A stretch of 64,000 nt of DNA from Chrysemys picta bellii (taxonomy: Eukaryota; Chordata; Testudines; Emydidae): the NCBI RefSeq assembly GCF_011386835.1, contig NC_088797.1, forward strand, positions 36,827,583 through 36,891,582, in the 5' to 3' direction. Position numbers and translations under genes: made by a program. Below, piece by piece: positions 33,561 to 45,505 of this stretch; positions within the stretch are counted from its first letter, which is position 1, and each line of letters opens with the position of its first letter. The notes below the pieces were generated by a model. The model saw only the letters and a list, made by a program, of their open reading frames with translations, did not search any database and was not told where the DNA came from.

Positions 33561-34917
33561 AGATAGAGGGTGGGAGGAGAAAAGTCTCGTGGTAGGTGGT
33601 ATTTTTTTTTCTTAAGGCCCGAGCTCCTGGAGTCATGTGAATACATCAGAATCTCAACTTTAAAAGTAACACGTGTCGAGAGGTCATGATTGTGGAGAAA
33701 AGCTTGAAAATGTGAATTCTGCAACATAAAAAAAAACAAAACAACAAAACAGAAGGCAAATAAAAAGGATCCTCTAAATTTTCTTCTAAAATTCCCACCA
33801 CCAGTGGAGATGTACTGTAAACAAGATGCTGGAAGCCTCTGGCATTTAACTACTATTCTCCAACCCAGCTCAGTCTAAATCTAGATGAGACACTTAAATC
33901 CACCAAAGCTATTGGCTGCCAGTGGCTTGTTTAACAGATTTAAAAATTTTATTAAGATGTTGTTAAAAAAAAGGTGAACAGAGTTTGAGCATAGAAGTTT
34001 CTGGTTATCAGGGAATAATGTGCAGATTATCGAGGGTGCAAAGTTTGGTTTAAGATCAGGTGGCATAAGGAATACATAATCTGCAGTATCCCCGATTGGG
34101 GGTAAAAGGTTGATGGGTTAAAGTACAGGCATTGAGATATGAGGGTGTGAAGTTCATAGAATGGCTATGTTCGGGTGTGGAGTATGATGAGTGGATATGA
34201 TGATGAGGATGGATTGACCCTCATTTGGTGAGATTTAATGTAGAGCTTAATCCAAGTCTGAACTAGTTTATACTCAGGGCCAGTCATGCCACCATCTGTT
34301 CTGGGAATGCAGGATATGTAAAGGTGAGTTAAAGCCACTGCAGGAACTGAGCAAACACACTGGCTGTAATCATGGCTCTAAACACACTGCTATGTTAAAT
34401 ACTGCAAAAACAAAACGTATATAACTAGGCAACCTATTTAATTGCGGAATGTTATCAAGAAACTCCTTTGAGCAATTTCTTCATGACTTCCCACCAGACC
34501 AGTGATGAAAAAAGGAGTGTATTGGTGTCATTCTTTGCAAGTTATCCATTTACCAGAAGGATCTTGATTACTTTTATGAAATGAGTGCTGCTGCTGCTAA
34601 CAGTATGTTTTGAATGCTCTGACAGCACATTTTGTGCCTAAAATTAAATAAACTATCTCCAGGTGGAAAATTACTGTAGGTAACTTCTTCTAATAAGAGA
34701 GTGTTTACCTTCTAAAACAAGTAAAACTTGCTAGTCCCATCATTGAATCGATAAAATTACTTGATGAACAATACTGTGTAGAATATTAAATATGAAACCT
34801 ATTTAACTTGCTATTTGTAAAATGTGGTGAGTTTGCTGTCATATTGATTTTTAGAGCATATTTGATTTAGAATCCTAGGCCTACAGTAAATATAATTCTT
34901 TCTTTTCTTTATTGTAG

Positions 34918-34955
34918 GACTCCCCCACCCTACCCCAAGAAATTCTGAAATGTAG
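34918..34955 (+). CDS. Candidate terminal exon following the micro-exon
   Basis: A strong pyrimidine tract (TTCTTTCTTTTCTTTATTGTAG) precedes 34918. Joining after the micro-exon at 28958 keeps the PKVKAQEAS frame open as Gly-Leu-Pro-His-Pro-Thr-Pro-Arg-Asn-Ser-Glu-Met to a TAG at 34953-34955. The alternative frame gives Arg-Thr-Pro-Pro-Pro-Tyr-Pro-Lys-Lys-Phe and a TGA. No poly-A signal is obvious just downstream, so this could equally be a chance acceptor. Confidence 0.15.
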
Positions 34956-35143
34956 ACAATGTATTTTACCTAAGTGAATTTACCTCTGGGTACTACATTT
35001 TTCATAATTCTTGTTGGAAAAACAAACCCTTTTTAAAAAGGTAGATGGGTCATCTTTAAAAAGAACCAAAGAATCCCCACAGAATTAATTTTGGTCCCCC
35101 ACATTCAGATGACATCAGAGCATTTGTGCCAGTCTCTGTGGAT

Positions 35144-35340
35144 GTGTAACTCCGACAGACCCCGGTCGGGATCAAACCTGGGATCTCTGGGGCTTAGTGC
35201 ATGAGCCTCTACCACATGAGCTAAAAACCAACTGACTATTTGCTAAGGTTGTAGAGCAAATCATTAATCTCTCTCACTAAGTGGTCTCGGTGCCATTAGA
35301 TGGGACAGAACACCACACCCAGGAGGTTTGTGGGTTACAC
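35144..35340 (-). mobile_element. tRNA-like element with inverted GTGTAAC ends
   Basis: On the minus strand a pol III A-box-like TAGCTCATGTGG (35212-35223) and a B-box-like GGTTTGATCCC (35168-35178) are spaced as in a tRNA. Both ends read GTGTAACYC in inverted orientation (35144 and 35340). The tRNA-like part lies at the 3' side rather than the usual 5' head of a SINE. No clear target duplication; the flanks share only TGGAT. Confidence 0.55.
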
Positions 35341-35726
35341 CTGGATGTATTGAGCTGCAGTATAAATACTAAAGAGTTTCGTCTTGATAGATGGTCTTTC
35401 TTTGGTTTTGAAGTACTTACCTATGTTTTGCACATGGAATGGTATATCACATAAGATTATTACATCTGAATAGGGCACTTTTGTTGAGTTGCTTGAATTT
35501 GATGATCAGAAGTTCCCACAGCTGGATAGAGGAATTTGATGGTCAGTATCCCTCTGAAGACACCTGCTCTTCACACTCCAAACAGGCACATTAAAGGAAG
35601 TATATGACAGTGTACCTCAGCTGATCACATGATGGTGCATATGGAAAAAAGAGTGGTCTAAAAAGTCATCAGGCCCCGGCCAATACAGGACTTTGTTTCA
35701 TTAGTAACATTTACTCTGATTTTACA

Positions 35727-35915
35727 GGGGGAGGAATAGCTCAGTGGTTTGAGCATTGGCCTGCTAAACTCAGGGTTATGAGTTCAGTCCTTGAGGGGGG
35801 ACCACTTAGGGAGCTGGGGCAAAAATCAGTACTTGGTCCTGCTAGTGAAGGCAGGGGGCTGGACTCAATGACCTTTCAAGGTCCCTTCCAGTTCTATGAG
35901 ATAGGTATATCTCCA
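35727..35915 (+). mobile_element. tRNA-derived SINE, Cry I-type (tortoise SINE)
   Basis: The head is tRNA-like, with an A box TAGCTCAGTGG (35737-35747) and a B box GAGTTCAGTCC (35780-35790). The tail GACTCAATGACCTTTCAAGG...CCTTCCAGTTCTATGA resembles the 3' end of CR1 (compare the minus-strand CR1 end at 54725). Sharing of the 3' tail with a CR1-type LINE is published for the tortoise Cry I family, and lets the LINE machinery mobilise the SINE. No gene is nearby. Confidence 0.85.
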
Positions 35916-36673
35916 TATATTACAATTCAAAAATATAAATAAGTCAGAAAGTCTGTGCTCTTACAGTCTTCACTTATTTTAGTAGGATTCATGTGACTAA
36001 TCCCTTCACTTCAATGGTTGTTCTTCCATGTCAATAAAGATTGCCCCTAACTTGAAAGATCACTTCTGGCAACTGAACTCAGTTAAAATACATTCTTGTG
36101 ATGTTAAAATGTAACAATATTATAATAATATTGGTTTGAGGTTATTGGGTTCCACACTGTTTCCAATATTTATAGTGTGTTATTACAGTAAATATGGTCT
36201 AGATATTTAAATTAACTAAAGCCATTAAAATAGATAGTTTGAAAATTTACTTTCCCCAGGTAATAAACATGTATACATGGATCTATGAAATATGTCAGTC
36301 CTTTTAATTAGCTGTGCCTTTTTTCATACAGCTGAGTAGAAAATGCAATTTATTTTATGAGTCATTTTAATACAATGTGACAGAGCTCAGAATATTTACT
36401 ATGAAAAAAGTAGTATAAACTGTCACTTCAAAGCTTAGAAAGACAAGGGGGTGAGGTAATATTTTTTTATTCAGCCTCCTTCTGTTGGTGAGAGAGGCAA
36501 GCTTTCAAGCCACATAAAGTCTTTCTCAGGTTTGGGAAAGGTACTCAAAGTATCACAGCTAAATACAAGTCACATGTGCTAACTACCTATGCTAAATTAT
36601 CTGTTCCATCAAGGTATTACAAGTGTCACAGATAAATACAAGATGTCAAGACCATGGTTCCTTAGAATATGTG

Positions 36674-36874
36674 ACAGGTTTCAGAGTAGCAGCCGTGTTA
36701 GTCTGTATCCGGAAAAAGAACAGGAGTACTTGTGGCACCTTAGAGACTAACAAATTTATTTGAGCATAAGCTTTCGTGGGCTACAGCATCCAAAGAAGTG
36801 GGCTGTAGCCCACGAAAGCTTATGCTCAAATAAATTTGTTAGTTTCTAAGGTGCCACAAGTACTCCTGTTTTTT
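36674..36874 (+). mobile_element. Penelope-like palindromic insertion, copy 2 (nested)
   Basis: A 12-bp duplication TTAGAATATGTG flanks it (36662-36673 and 36875-36886). The tail CAGGTTTCAGAGTAGCAGCC... (36674-36715) is followed by an arm whose inverse returns at about 36798-36870, ending with a T run. It is inserted inside the older palindromic element at 36437-37088, so it is the younger of the two. Confidence 0.65.
36790..36828 (+). ncRNA. Degenerate hammerhead-like core
   Basis: CCAAAGA (36790-36796) replaces the CTGANGA core at two positions. The rest is well kept: a perfect 6-bp stem II hairpin (GTGGGC/GCCCAC), GAAA (36814-36817), stem III GC-TTAT-GC with the U16.1 T intact, and C at the cleavage position. 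It is complementary in its defects to copy 1, where the CTGAAGA core is intact but U16.1 is lost. Confidence 0.3.
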
Positions 36875-36956
36875 TTAGAATATGTGCTAACTACGTATGC
36901 TAAGCTATGTTTGATCTAGTATTTAACCGTGACACTCTGAAATACCTTTCCCAGAC

Positions 36957-36990
36957 CTGAAAATAAGCTCTGTGTGGCTTGAAAACTTGT
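36957..36990 (+). ncRNA. Hammerhead-like core remnant in the older palindrome
   Basis: CTGAAAA (36957-36963) differs from CTGANGA at one base. It is followed by an AAGC...GCTT hairpin and GAAA at 36981-36984. A similarly decayed core can be read on the minus strand of the left arm near 36500-36530. Confidence 0.22.
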
Positions 36991-37373
36991 CTCTCTCACC
37001 AACAGAAGTTGGTCCAATAAAATAAATGACCTCACCCACATTTTCTCTCTAATATCCTGGGACTGACACAGCTACAACAACACTGCATACTTCAAAGCTT
37101 GTAAGAATAGCTGAAGGAACACCTCAGAATGAAAAGATATTTTTCTTACCTCTGGATTACATAGCTGTATCTTCAATAGCTCTGACAGGCAACAAAAAGA
37201 CAAAGAACTCAAAAATGTGTATGGTGTGGGGATTTCAAAAGAGAAGACTTACGTAATTGTCATCTTCAATCAGTGTGAGTCTTTCTGTCAAGAAAGACTA
37301 TAAAAGAATTCACTAGCTACACTGTTATCTACCTTAAATTTTACTTTGAGAAGTTATGTGTACTTTCCCTCCC

Positions 37374-37668
37374 AAAGTGTGTGGCTACACTGCAGTCATA
37401 GAGTGTGATTTGTGTATACATACCAGAGCTAGTTTTAATCTAGTGAGCTCAGGAAATAGTGCAATGAAGCCATGGCAGCATGAGCTTCATACTGGGCTAG
37501 CCACCTGGGTGGGTCCAGGCAGGCTTATACAGACTGCACTGAAGCCCATGCTGCCACAGGTTCACCGTTCTAATACTTGAGGTAGCTAGATTAAAACTCT
37601 CTTGGTTACGTCTATGCCAGCTGCAATCACCCCCCGCCCCATCACTTCAGTGTAGACATACGTTGCGA
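37374..37668. mobile_element. MITE with GTGTGGCTACACTG ends
   Basis: The left end AGTGTGTGGCTACACTGCAG is inverted near the right (TTCAGTGTAGACATACG). Two internal blocks, GAAGCCATGGCAGCATGAGC and the inverted GAAGCCCATGCTGCC, reinforce the foldback. Resembles the larger element at 58.03-58.60 kb in its terminal motif. Boundaries approximate. Confidence 0.5.
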
Positions 37669-39669
37669 GACATAGGGCCAAATCCTCTCTATTCCACTGC
37701 GGGAACAGAGAGGGGCTCTAAAGAGGGCACAATCCTTTTCCCCACCCTCAGGGAACTGCAGGGTGGTGCAGAGCTGGTGTACCCACTCAAATCCATCCCA
37801 CCACGTAGCCACTGGTGTAGTAACATAGCAAGTGCAGTAGATCTGGTCTAAACGTTTTCAGTGAAACATTTTTGAGAACCCAGATTCATGTCAGCCTCTT
37901 TCTCTTTGGCCCAATACATCCACTGCAGCAACCTCACGGGATCCTTGCTGTTCTGGCCAGCATTAAGGGAGAGGATGATCGGGACCTTATCTCCCAGCCC
38001 TTTTGTCCCCTTTCAGGCATCTGACACCACGGGGTACTAGGAAGGAGCAGGGAGTATAGTCCCCATCGAGTTCCTGCACAGGAGGACAAAGGTAATAGGG
38101 AGGGGCTAGTGAGAATTGGGCCCTGAGAGCCAAAGAAAGATCTAACAAGAAACAAAGAAGCTCTGCACAGTTATTTTACTTTTATTGATTGATTTAGAAG
38201 GAGTTTATTAAAACTCAGTGTCTGCTTGCAAATCAGTTTTAGGTAAAATAAAGGTATACAGAGCCACACCATCAATGTCATAGTTTAGGGGTGAGTCAAG
38301 TGAATGTTCAGTTACTATGTTGTCTCTCTGATTCACTGACTGCATGTGACAGGAACCTTCTCTGGCTACTTTAGTTGTGACATACAGACTTTTCATATGG
38401 TATTTATGGTAACCCTAAAAAATTAACAAAATTATCACTATTAATTTTCTAAACAGACTCTTAAGCATTGAAAAGATCAGGTTGACCCTTCAGCTTTACG
38501 ATAGACAGGAAAACATGTTGAGTTGCTTCATATTAATTTTCTTGACACTTTTATTGTTAATGGAGATAAAATGGACACAATAGGTACCTGATTTTAAAAA
38601 TATTTTAGATCTTTATGAAATTGCTTATACCTTTTTAAATCTATAAATACATATCATATCATTAGACTGAAGTTTATGTATGGTATTGCAATACATTCAT
38701 TTTAAAATGTTGTCAAAACTTCACTAGTGCATTTTATAATTAACACTTTCTGTATTAGAACCAAATAAGTTTTTTTTTAAAAGTCATCAGAAAATAAGCT
38801 CTGGATTGACACATGGGGGTGAGGGAGAGAGGAAATGGGTTGCTTCAGGAAATAAGGTTGTGAATGTAGTTTTTAAAAAGCAGTATACATTGAAGACACA
38901 TTGTATCATGCAATTTGCAAATGTATTTAATGTGTGTACTGCATATATACACATGGCATACAAAAATATATGACAGTATGGTGTACAGGTTTTAACACGT
39001 GGAGTTCAGGATGGTCACATTACTAAGAAGAGATGAAACCACAACTTAGATCATCCCAAACAAGTTCTAATCTAACCTTTATACCACACCATTAGGTGTT
39101 CTGTATATGCCAGGTAGTTAACACAAAAATATTTCACAAATATGTTAAGTGACAAAAATGTAGTGAGACAATTATTTATATCCCTCCACCTATACCTCGG
39201 TTATCATGGGCCTGATGCTTATCTTATTTACATACGTATTATGCTGGAATAAGCGGAATTAGAATTGTTCCCCAGATGTCTAACTTTGTGGCTTCTAGGG
39301 AAGGAAAAATTATAAGTAATACATTTTAGAAATCTTAAAACAAACTAACAAGAAACCCTAAAAGCATAACTCTACCCTCATCCTTCCCAGTTACACAGTT
39401 CATTAGCGCAGGAATGTTGAACACAGATGGACCCTATAAATTAGTGAGGTTGTAATTAAGATTTTGCATTAGATCATGAGAAATGTGGTGTGCGAATTGT
39501 GATACTGTATGTTTTGGAGGTCTCTGGAACTTATTTATACAGGACCCTCCGTCTATCAGGGAAAGTGGTAAATGTGATGTGTTAGTTACAGTTTATTACA
39601 GGAGGAAGCCTTAATGGGGCATTTCCTTGCTTGTAAGGATTTGTGTGGGTAAGTGTTCCCCTTAATATC
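37669..39669. other. Non-coding stretch
   Basis: No gene or recognisable element. AT-rich with an ACATATA-type tract near 38935-38970. Confidence 0.45.
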
Positions 39670-39955
39670 ATTATATGTTATCACAGTAGCACTCTGGGGC
39701 CCCAAGTGATATCAGGGCCCTATTGTGCTAGGTACTGTACAAACACTAATTAGAGACAAGTCCCTGACCTGAAGAACTTAGTGAAAATAAACAAGTCTGG
39801 CACAGGGAATAGGAAACAGAGGTGCAGAGAGGTGAAAGCGACTCACCTAAAGTAACAGAAAAGGTCTGTGTCAGAGACAAGCCTAGAAATCTTGTTGCCT
39901 GCCTCCCACCCCAATGCCCTATTCACTAGAATCACATTGTCTCTTGGCTTTTAAT
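39670..39955. repeat. Ancient interspersed amniote repeat (MIR/L2-like, tentative)
   Basis: The order 'TATCACAGTAGCACTCTGGGGCC', 'GGGCCCTATTGTGCTAGG', 'CTGTACAAACAC', 'CCTGACCTGAAGAACTTA', 'AGAGGTGAAAGCGACTCACC' is a familiar spread-out repeat of turtle DNA, with other fragments at 15.6, 33.4 and 52.0/52.7 kb. No TSD and high divergence indicate an old insertion. Confidence 0.55.
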
Positions 39956-41014
39956 GAAGCTTTTACGTTGTGGGAAAATATATAAGATACATGCAGGGCT
40001 ACTACATAATACGTGCATCTTTAATCACATTGAATTTGTAGTTTGATAATTAGATGTAATGGTGTGTGTGTGTGTATATTAGCTTTAAGTATATGTAATT
40101 ACTTATAGAAGTGCTGGAGTATGAAGATGCCAACATATTAGCTAATAAGCGTTCTTAAAAGGTGAGTAATGTTTTCCCTGTGAATCTCCTAATTAGAAAC
40201 ACACATCTCTTCCTATTAACTTTTTAAAATTAGATTAAGCTCCTATTAATACATAACTGTAACTAAATATTTTCTCCAGTTGTTCTTGGAGCCTATCAAA
40301 ATAAATTAGCCATTTCTTTATTAGCGCCGTCTTGGACTGGCGTATGTATTTATATACAGAGGAGATAAGCTAAAACTGGATCTCTAAGGATGCAGCTGCT
40401 TTTTTAGCATAACCTTTGTGCGCTCTAAGTACCCCCATTAACCTTAGATATTTTCCATTGGCCTTGTTTGGTGTGTATCTGCTAAGGACCTGTCACAGTG
40501 GTGGATCCACATACATATAAGCACTCATGATTTAGCATTTTTTCATAATACAACTTCACAATATCAGCCAGAATTCATAAACTGCACAGACATAGCCCCA
40601 ATTCATCACACCCTCATTTAATATTGTACATTCCTTGACCACAGTAGAGATGCTCCAGTATTACACTAGTGTTACAGAAAGCAGAACTTGGTGATTTTTA
40701 TGTTTTGTAGAAGTGGAATGGGAGTCAGGACTTGAGCTGTGTAAATGTGATGGGTTTCACAGTTTGCATCCAATCTCACTTAATGGGAGTTTGCTTCCAT
40801 TAACTTTCCCTGAACTTTTAAAATGGAATGCATGCAAAAAACTCAAAATTTACTCAATTGCAGATGGGCTTAAAATAACATTCCTTTACAGTGCTGGAAA
40901 CTAAAATACAGCAGCAACAGTACTGTTTTTTAGTCACTTGGAAATGAGAACCAGAGAATGAAACTAAATGTAAACAAGATTTTCAAGAGTGTCTATTGGT
41001 GTTAAGTGCCGTAA

Positions 41015-41140
41015 CTTTTTGAGTGCCCAACTTGAGACATTAAAAGGGTGCGATTTTCAGAAAGCACTGAGCACCCACTCTCTGAAAATCTGGCCCCTTT
41101 AAAGTGTCTTGGGTTGGCCATCCAAAAAAATTAACCAAGC
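41015..41140. repeat. Ancient palindromic repeat
   Basis: TTTGAGTGCCCAACTTGAGACA and GGGTGCGATTTTCAGAAAG pair with the inverted CTCTGAAAATCTGGCCCC and AAAGTGTCTTGGGTTGG on the right. A foldback DNA repeat; a decayed relative is at 21.39 kb. Confidence 0.55.
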
Positions 41141-41559
41141 AAAATCACTAGGCACTTCTGAAAATCTTGACCAGAAAGCAAAATTGCCAGTCTAGTGTCA
41201 CTGTTTAAGCTGAATGAAGTTTAACAGTTAACAAATCATATAAATGATTTAAAAGATTAGCTGTTTTAAAAGCTTTTGGATTTAAGAAGCAGATCATTAG
41301 TAATATAGGAGCAGTTTAAAAATTATTTTTATATTGAAACTGTCTCTTTTAGTTTTAATAGAACTATGATTGAAAAAACAGAGAAAAAAAATAACCACTG
41401 ATATAAATAATAATGCATGTTTGGATTAAACAATCTAAACACAAAATTAAAGAGTCAGATAGCTGTAGTTCTGGCACTGCACTGGCCAAATCATGCCACT
41501 ACCTGAGAAGTTGTAGCTCATGGCTGCATGGTAATATGAGGTAGAAGGAAGAAGAGAGA

Positions 41560-41867
41560 GAAACTGGTCCCCACTAAGCCCCCACTTCGGACTAAGGTAC
41601 GCAAATTCAGCTACGTTAATAACGTAGCTGAATTCGAAGTACCTTAGTCCGAACTTACCGCGGGTCCAGACGCAGCAGGAAGGCTCCCCCGTCGATGCCG
41701 CGTACTCCTCTCGCGGAGCTGGAGTACCGGCGTCGACGGCGAGCACTTCCGGGATTGATCCGGGATCGATCCAGGATCGATTTATCGCGTCTTAACCAGA
41801 CGCGATAAATTGATCCCAGAACATCGATTGCCTGCCGCCAGACCCTCCGGTAAGTGAAGACGTACCC
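41560..41867 (+). mobile_element. PIF/Harbinger-like MITE, copy B
   Basis: Nearly identical in layout to copy A at 21.9 kb: the same palindromes centred on GTTAATAAC and GTCTTAACCAGAC, and shared GGAGCTGGAGTACCGG and ATCGATCC blocks. The left end has lost its first bases (ACTGGTCCCCAC...), and no clear TTA duplication remains. CpG sites are still frequent. Confidence 0.7.
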
Positions 41868-44838
41868 AAAGAAAATAGCTTTTTAACCTGATTACCAGCC
41901 TCCAAATTATCTGTTAATGCCTTAAGGATATTGAAGAACCATTATGGATATTAGAATTCTTCATAATTGGAATAAAAGCCTCAGATACTATAAATGCTCC
42001 TAAAATAATCACAGCCATAGCATATATTATGTTTTGGTGACAAAACACCTTTTGCCTGAGCTAAGCTAACTCTCATCTTATTTTCCCCCTTCTTATTGCT
42101 ACATTAGGTCCAATTTGTAAAGAAATGCAACAATAGCAAGTGTTTGATATGTACATCTAGGGAAAATGTATTCCAAATTGACTTGAGAATATATTTGATA
42201 TGGCAGTAGCTCCAAAAAGAGCTATAAGCACATAATCATTTTAATGAAATTGTTGGTTCAAGTAATGCACATTATCATAATAATTTAATGTACAAAACAG
42301 ATTTATATTTGTACTGAAAAATAGAGCTGTAACTCCTGTTAATATTCAGCATCATACAGGTGGATAGACTAGCATTTGTAAACTCTGCCTGGAATTTCTT
42401 CTATATCAAATAGACAGCTGTAATTTATGAAAGTTTATAAGGCCTAGATCTGGGAAGATATTTACGTGTCTAATCCCCATTGAAATCAATTGAGGATCTG
42501 GGCCTACATGTTGATCCCGCTCACTGAATTATCTTGACTGATCGGTGGTTGTCCAATGTACAATCTTAAAGAAAAAAAACTAACCTCTGTAAGTGGATTC
42601 ATATATGTTCAATGTAAATAATTTTAGGCCCAATCCTGCAGTCCTTGCAGGAACTGTCCTTATTTGTGAGTAATCACATTGACTATAATGTAGGATAAGG
42701 CCCTTTACCTGTGTGCGCAGTTTAATCTGCACAGTACATAAATCCTGTGTCTTTACAATATGCTCAATTGAGTGATTTAAGTAACTGTAATTTCCTTCAC
42801 ATGATTTCATTTTTCCAGGGCAGACAGCACTCTGAAATACATTCGTTTGTCTTGTTCTGAAATTCACACAAAGCATTTGGCTAAAGCTGAAGTGACAGAA
42901 TGCAAGTGCAGAAACAGAAGAAAAAATAGGATTTCAAGTCCAAGAGTATCTTTCATGGAATAGGATGTGGTGTGCTTCATAATGTTCCCTAGTGCTCTCT
43001 ATTGAAGCAACCTTTATAGCCTCTGTAAAACTGATCATAATTACTTAGGGCAAAATCCTGTCCTGGCCCATACAGTGCGGGGGAACAGAAGCACTTCCCA
43101 GTGCGGGCGGACATGCTTTGGATGTGCTCTACTGCTCTGACTCAGCAGGAGCACTGTGCACCCTTGAGTAGCTCTTACTGCTGTATGCAACATACCTGCT
43201 GGCTGGCTGGGGAGCTGGGGATATACCCTGTAAACTGCAGAGTTCGGGAAGTTAAGCACTAGCCAGCCCTCTGTCTTCCTTGAATGCTATGAACAGATCC
43301 TGCCCTGCTGCGTGTAATTAAGGAAGGTGCTCCATATTCTCTCTATGCATTTGACTTCCAGAAGAGCACGGGGCATGATGTAGCCTTGGAATATAGTGCT
43401 ATTTGTTTGGAGATACTGGGACAGACTCTATGGTGTAAGGTATATGCAACTCCTAGAATTCATTTGGGGGGCACATGGAAACTGACTGCATAATTGGCTC
43501 GTTGTATTTAGAAAGTGATTGAGAGAAACAACTATGATGACACAAATATGAATACAACTGCAGCCTTGGTTACAGAAGTGTGACTCTCATTGAACTCCTA
43601 GCTAACAACAAAATATGGCCCTCTGAGCTTGGCTTGTTTATAAACAATTTATAATAAATAAGTCAGGTATCTATCAAATATGTTAATAGAGACTAGGATT
43701 ATTTTTGTAGATAAGGAAGAGGAATAAAACTGATTTTAAGAACAAGTTTAGACAGTTTATTTTATTCATATAGTATACTGAGCAGATGACAGTCTAAACT
43801 GAGCAAACACGTGTGTGCCACCTGTCTATGTGCAATTGCCATGACTGTGCAGGTAAAATGGACAGTTGTGTGTTGTACACACAACTAGGTATTTGTACCT
43901 GCAGTAGTGGCAGAAATTGTGTGCACACTATTGTACATGCATTTTCTCACATGCAGTTTAGAAAATCAGGATTAGAAGGGAGAAATATCTCTGTGATAGA
44001 ATTCTATAGTGTGTTTCTTGTTTCACTTCACATTTTTACTCTTATTGTTAGAAGGCTTTTTTTTTTAACTGAAGAGGTAAAGGGCAGGAAAAAATTACTG
44101 ACTATGCAGGAGTATTTAGCCACCTTCTGAGTTTATTAATTTCTTTATTGCCTTTATTTTATATGAATTTGTATTCTAGGCATCTCAGTGGCTAACAGTT
44201 TAATTCAAGAATGATCCTGGGATTAGTGTTTAAACATGACTTAGATATTTTGTTCATCTTCTGAGCTGTTTTAATGACACTGTTGGAAGGATTCCAATAA
44301 AAGTGTAACTGGAAGCAAATTGAAGATGAATTTGGTAAACTTCATTTTGTAAGAGCCGTGAACAATGTAACATTTTAATACAAGCATTTCCCCTGGCTTT
44401 CTGTGTCTGTACTGCAAAAATATAAAGCTTGCATTCTGGTCAGTTCTGACTATATAAAATTAGTTCATGGGTAGTTTTTAATTTACCTGTAGACTCAAGG
44501 TTCAACAGTTACTATCCAGCATACTAACCTGAACAACTAAAGCTGATACTAAAAATGTCACATATCTTGATCATCAGCCTTGTCTAGTAAGTTTGGGGTG
44601 GCAGGCAGTGAATGGTCTACTATCTCCTTGCTCCCCATATTCTCTGAGCTGATGAAAAGGGAGTGCCATTCTTTCTCATACTCTTTCCTTTCACCCTTAA
44701 CAATGGGTCCCAGTAATCATTAATGGTAAAATTGTTTGAGCAGACTTTGTACCTGGTCTGGTAAATTGTTATGGCAATTTAGCGAAGATGGACTAGGTCG
44801 ATTATCTTTAAATCTATACTATTTAAAGTATACTATAG
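41868..44838. other. Non-coding stretch with a small palindrome
   Basis: A short palindromic motif, CTAGATCTGGG ... GAGGATCTGGGCCTA, lies at about 42444-42510 around CCATTGAAATCAATTGAGG. Otherwise no gene and no classifiable element. Confidence 0.4.
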
Positions 44839-44839
44839 T

Positions 44840-45505
44840 TAGGGGTTCTCAACCTTTTTCTTTCTCCATGGTCAGCGAGTGACGCACCGTCTTGGGGAGG
44901 CTGGCTCCTGGCGGCCCTGCCCCTTCCGCCTCCTCCCCTGCTGGAGCACTGGGCGGGCAGCACATGGCCCCTCCAGCCGCCCCCCCCAGCAGAGGGAGGG
45001 CAGATCCAGCGCTGGCAGCCCTTTCCCCCGAGTGCCGAGCAGCCTCCAGCCGCCCCCCCAGCACCCAGGGGCCCCCCCCAGCACTGGGCAGCCCCAGCCA
45101 CCCCAAGTCCTGGCTGAAGACAGGTCATGGACTTCCCTAGCCCCAGCCCCTGCCCCAGCACACTTCCCTGAAGCGGAGCAGCCAGCCTGCCTGGGCTGGG
45201 GCCCAGGAGGAAGGGCAAGCGGGAGGGACCCTCCATGCAGAGCATGGGTGGGGCCATGCCAGGCTGTTTTGGGGAGGCATAGCATCCCCCAGCCTACGAT
45301 ACGGACCGCCCATGCCTGCTCCCAATATGCTATAAAAATCCCATGCCCCACGTGTGCCACAACAACTATTTTTCTGCATATGCAGTAGATTAAAAGACGA
45401 CGTTGAGGGGTAGCAAGCAGGGCACTTGCCCAGGGCCTCACAAAGCTAAATTGCTCGGGCTTCAGTTTTCAGCCCTGGGCCCTAGCAAGTCTAACACCAG
45501 CCCTG
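44840..45505. mobile_element. GC-rich hAT-like non-autonomous element
   Basis: Begins AGGGGTTCTCAACCTTTTTC, like the left end of TGGTTCTCAACC hAT elements. The body is GC-rich, and around 45306-45480 it has CAATATGCTATAAAAATCCC and TGAGGGGTAGCAAGCAGGGC blocks familiar from this family. The right boundary and TSD cannot be fixed. The overlapping long frames on both strands (44823-45441) are composition artefacts. Confidence 0.55.

Larger units (their letters stand above)
36437..37088 (-). mobile_element. Penelope-like palindromic insertion, copy 3 (host of a nested copy)
   Basis: Flanked by ACTTCAAAGCTT at 36425-36436 and 37089-37100, a 12-bp TSD. The left arm (GGGGGTGAGGTAATATT ... TGGGAAAGGTA, 36437-36544) is inverted on the right (about 36943-37048), and only the right side carries the ~40-nt unpaired tail ending ACAACACTGCATAC. 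The centre is interrupted by copy 2. The architecture matches copies 1 and 2 on the opposite strand. Confidence 0.6.

Noticed and set aside
35727..35800. A functional tRNA gene
   Set aside because: A and B boxes are present, but the sequence continues into a SINE body with a CR1-like tail and does not fold as a complete cloverleaf by eye.
44823..45441. Pro/Gly/Ala-rich frames up to 189 codons on both strands
   Set aside because: GC composition of a repeat opens frames on both strands at once; no recognisable protein.
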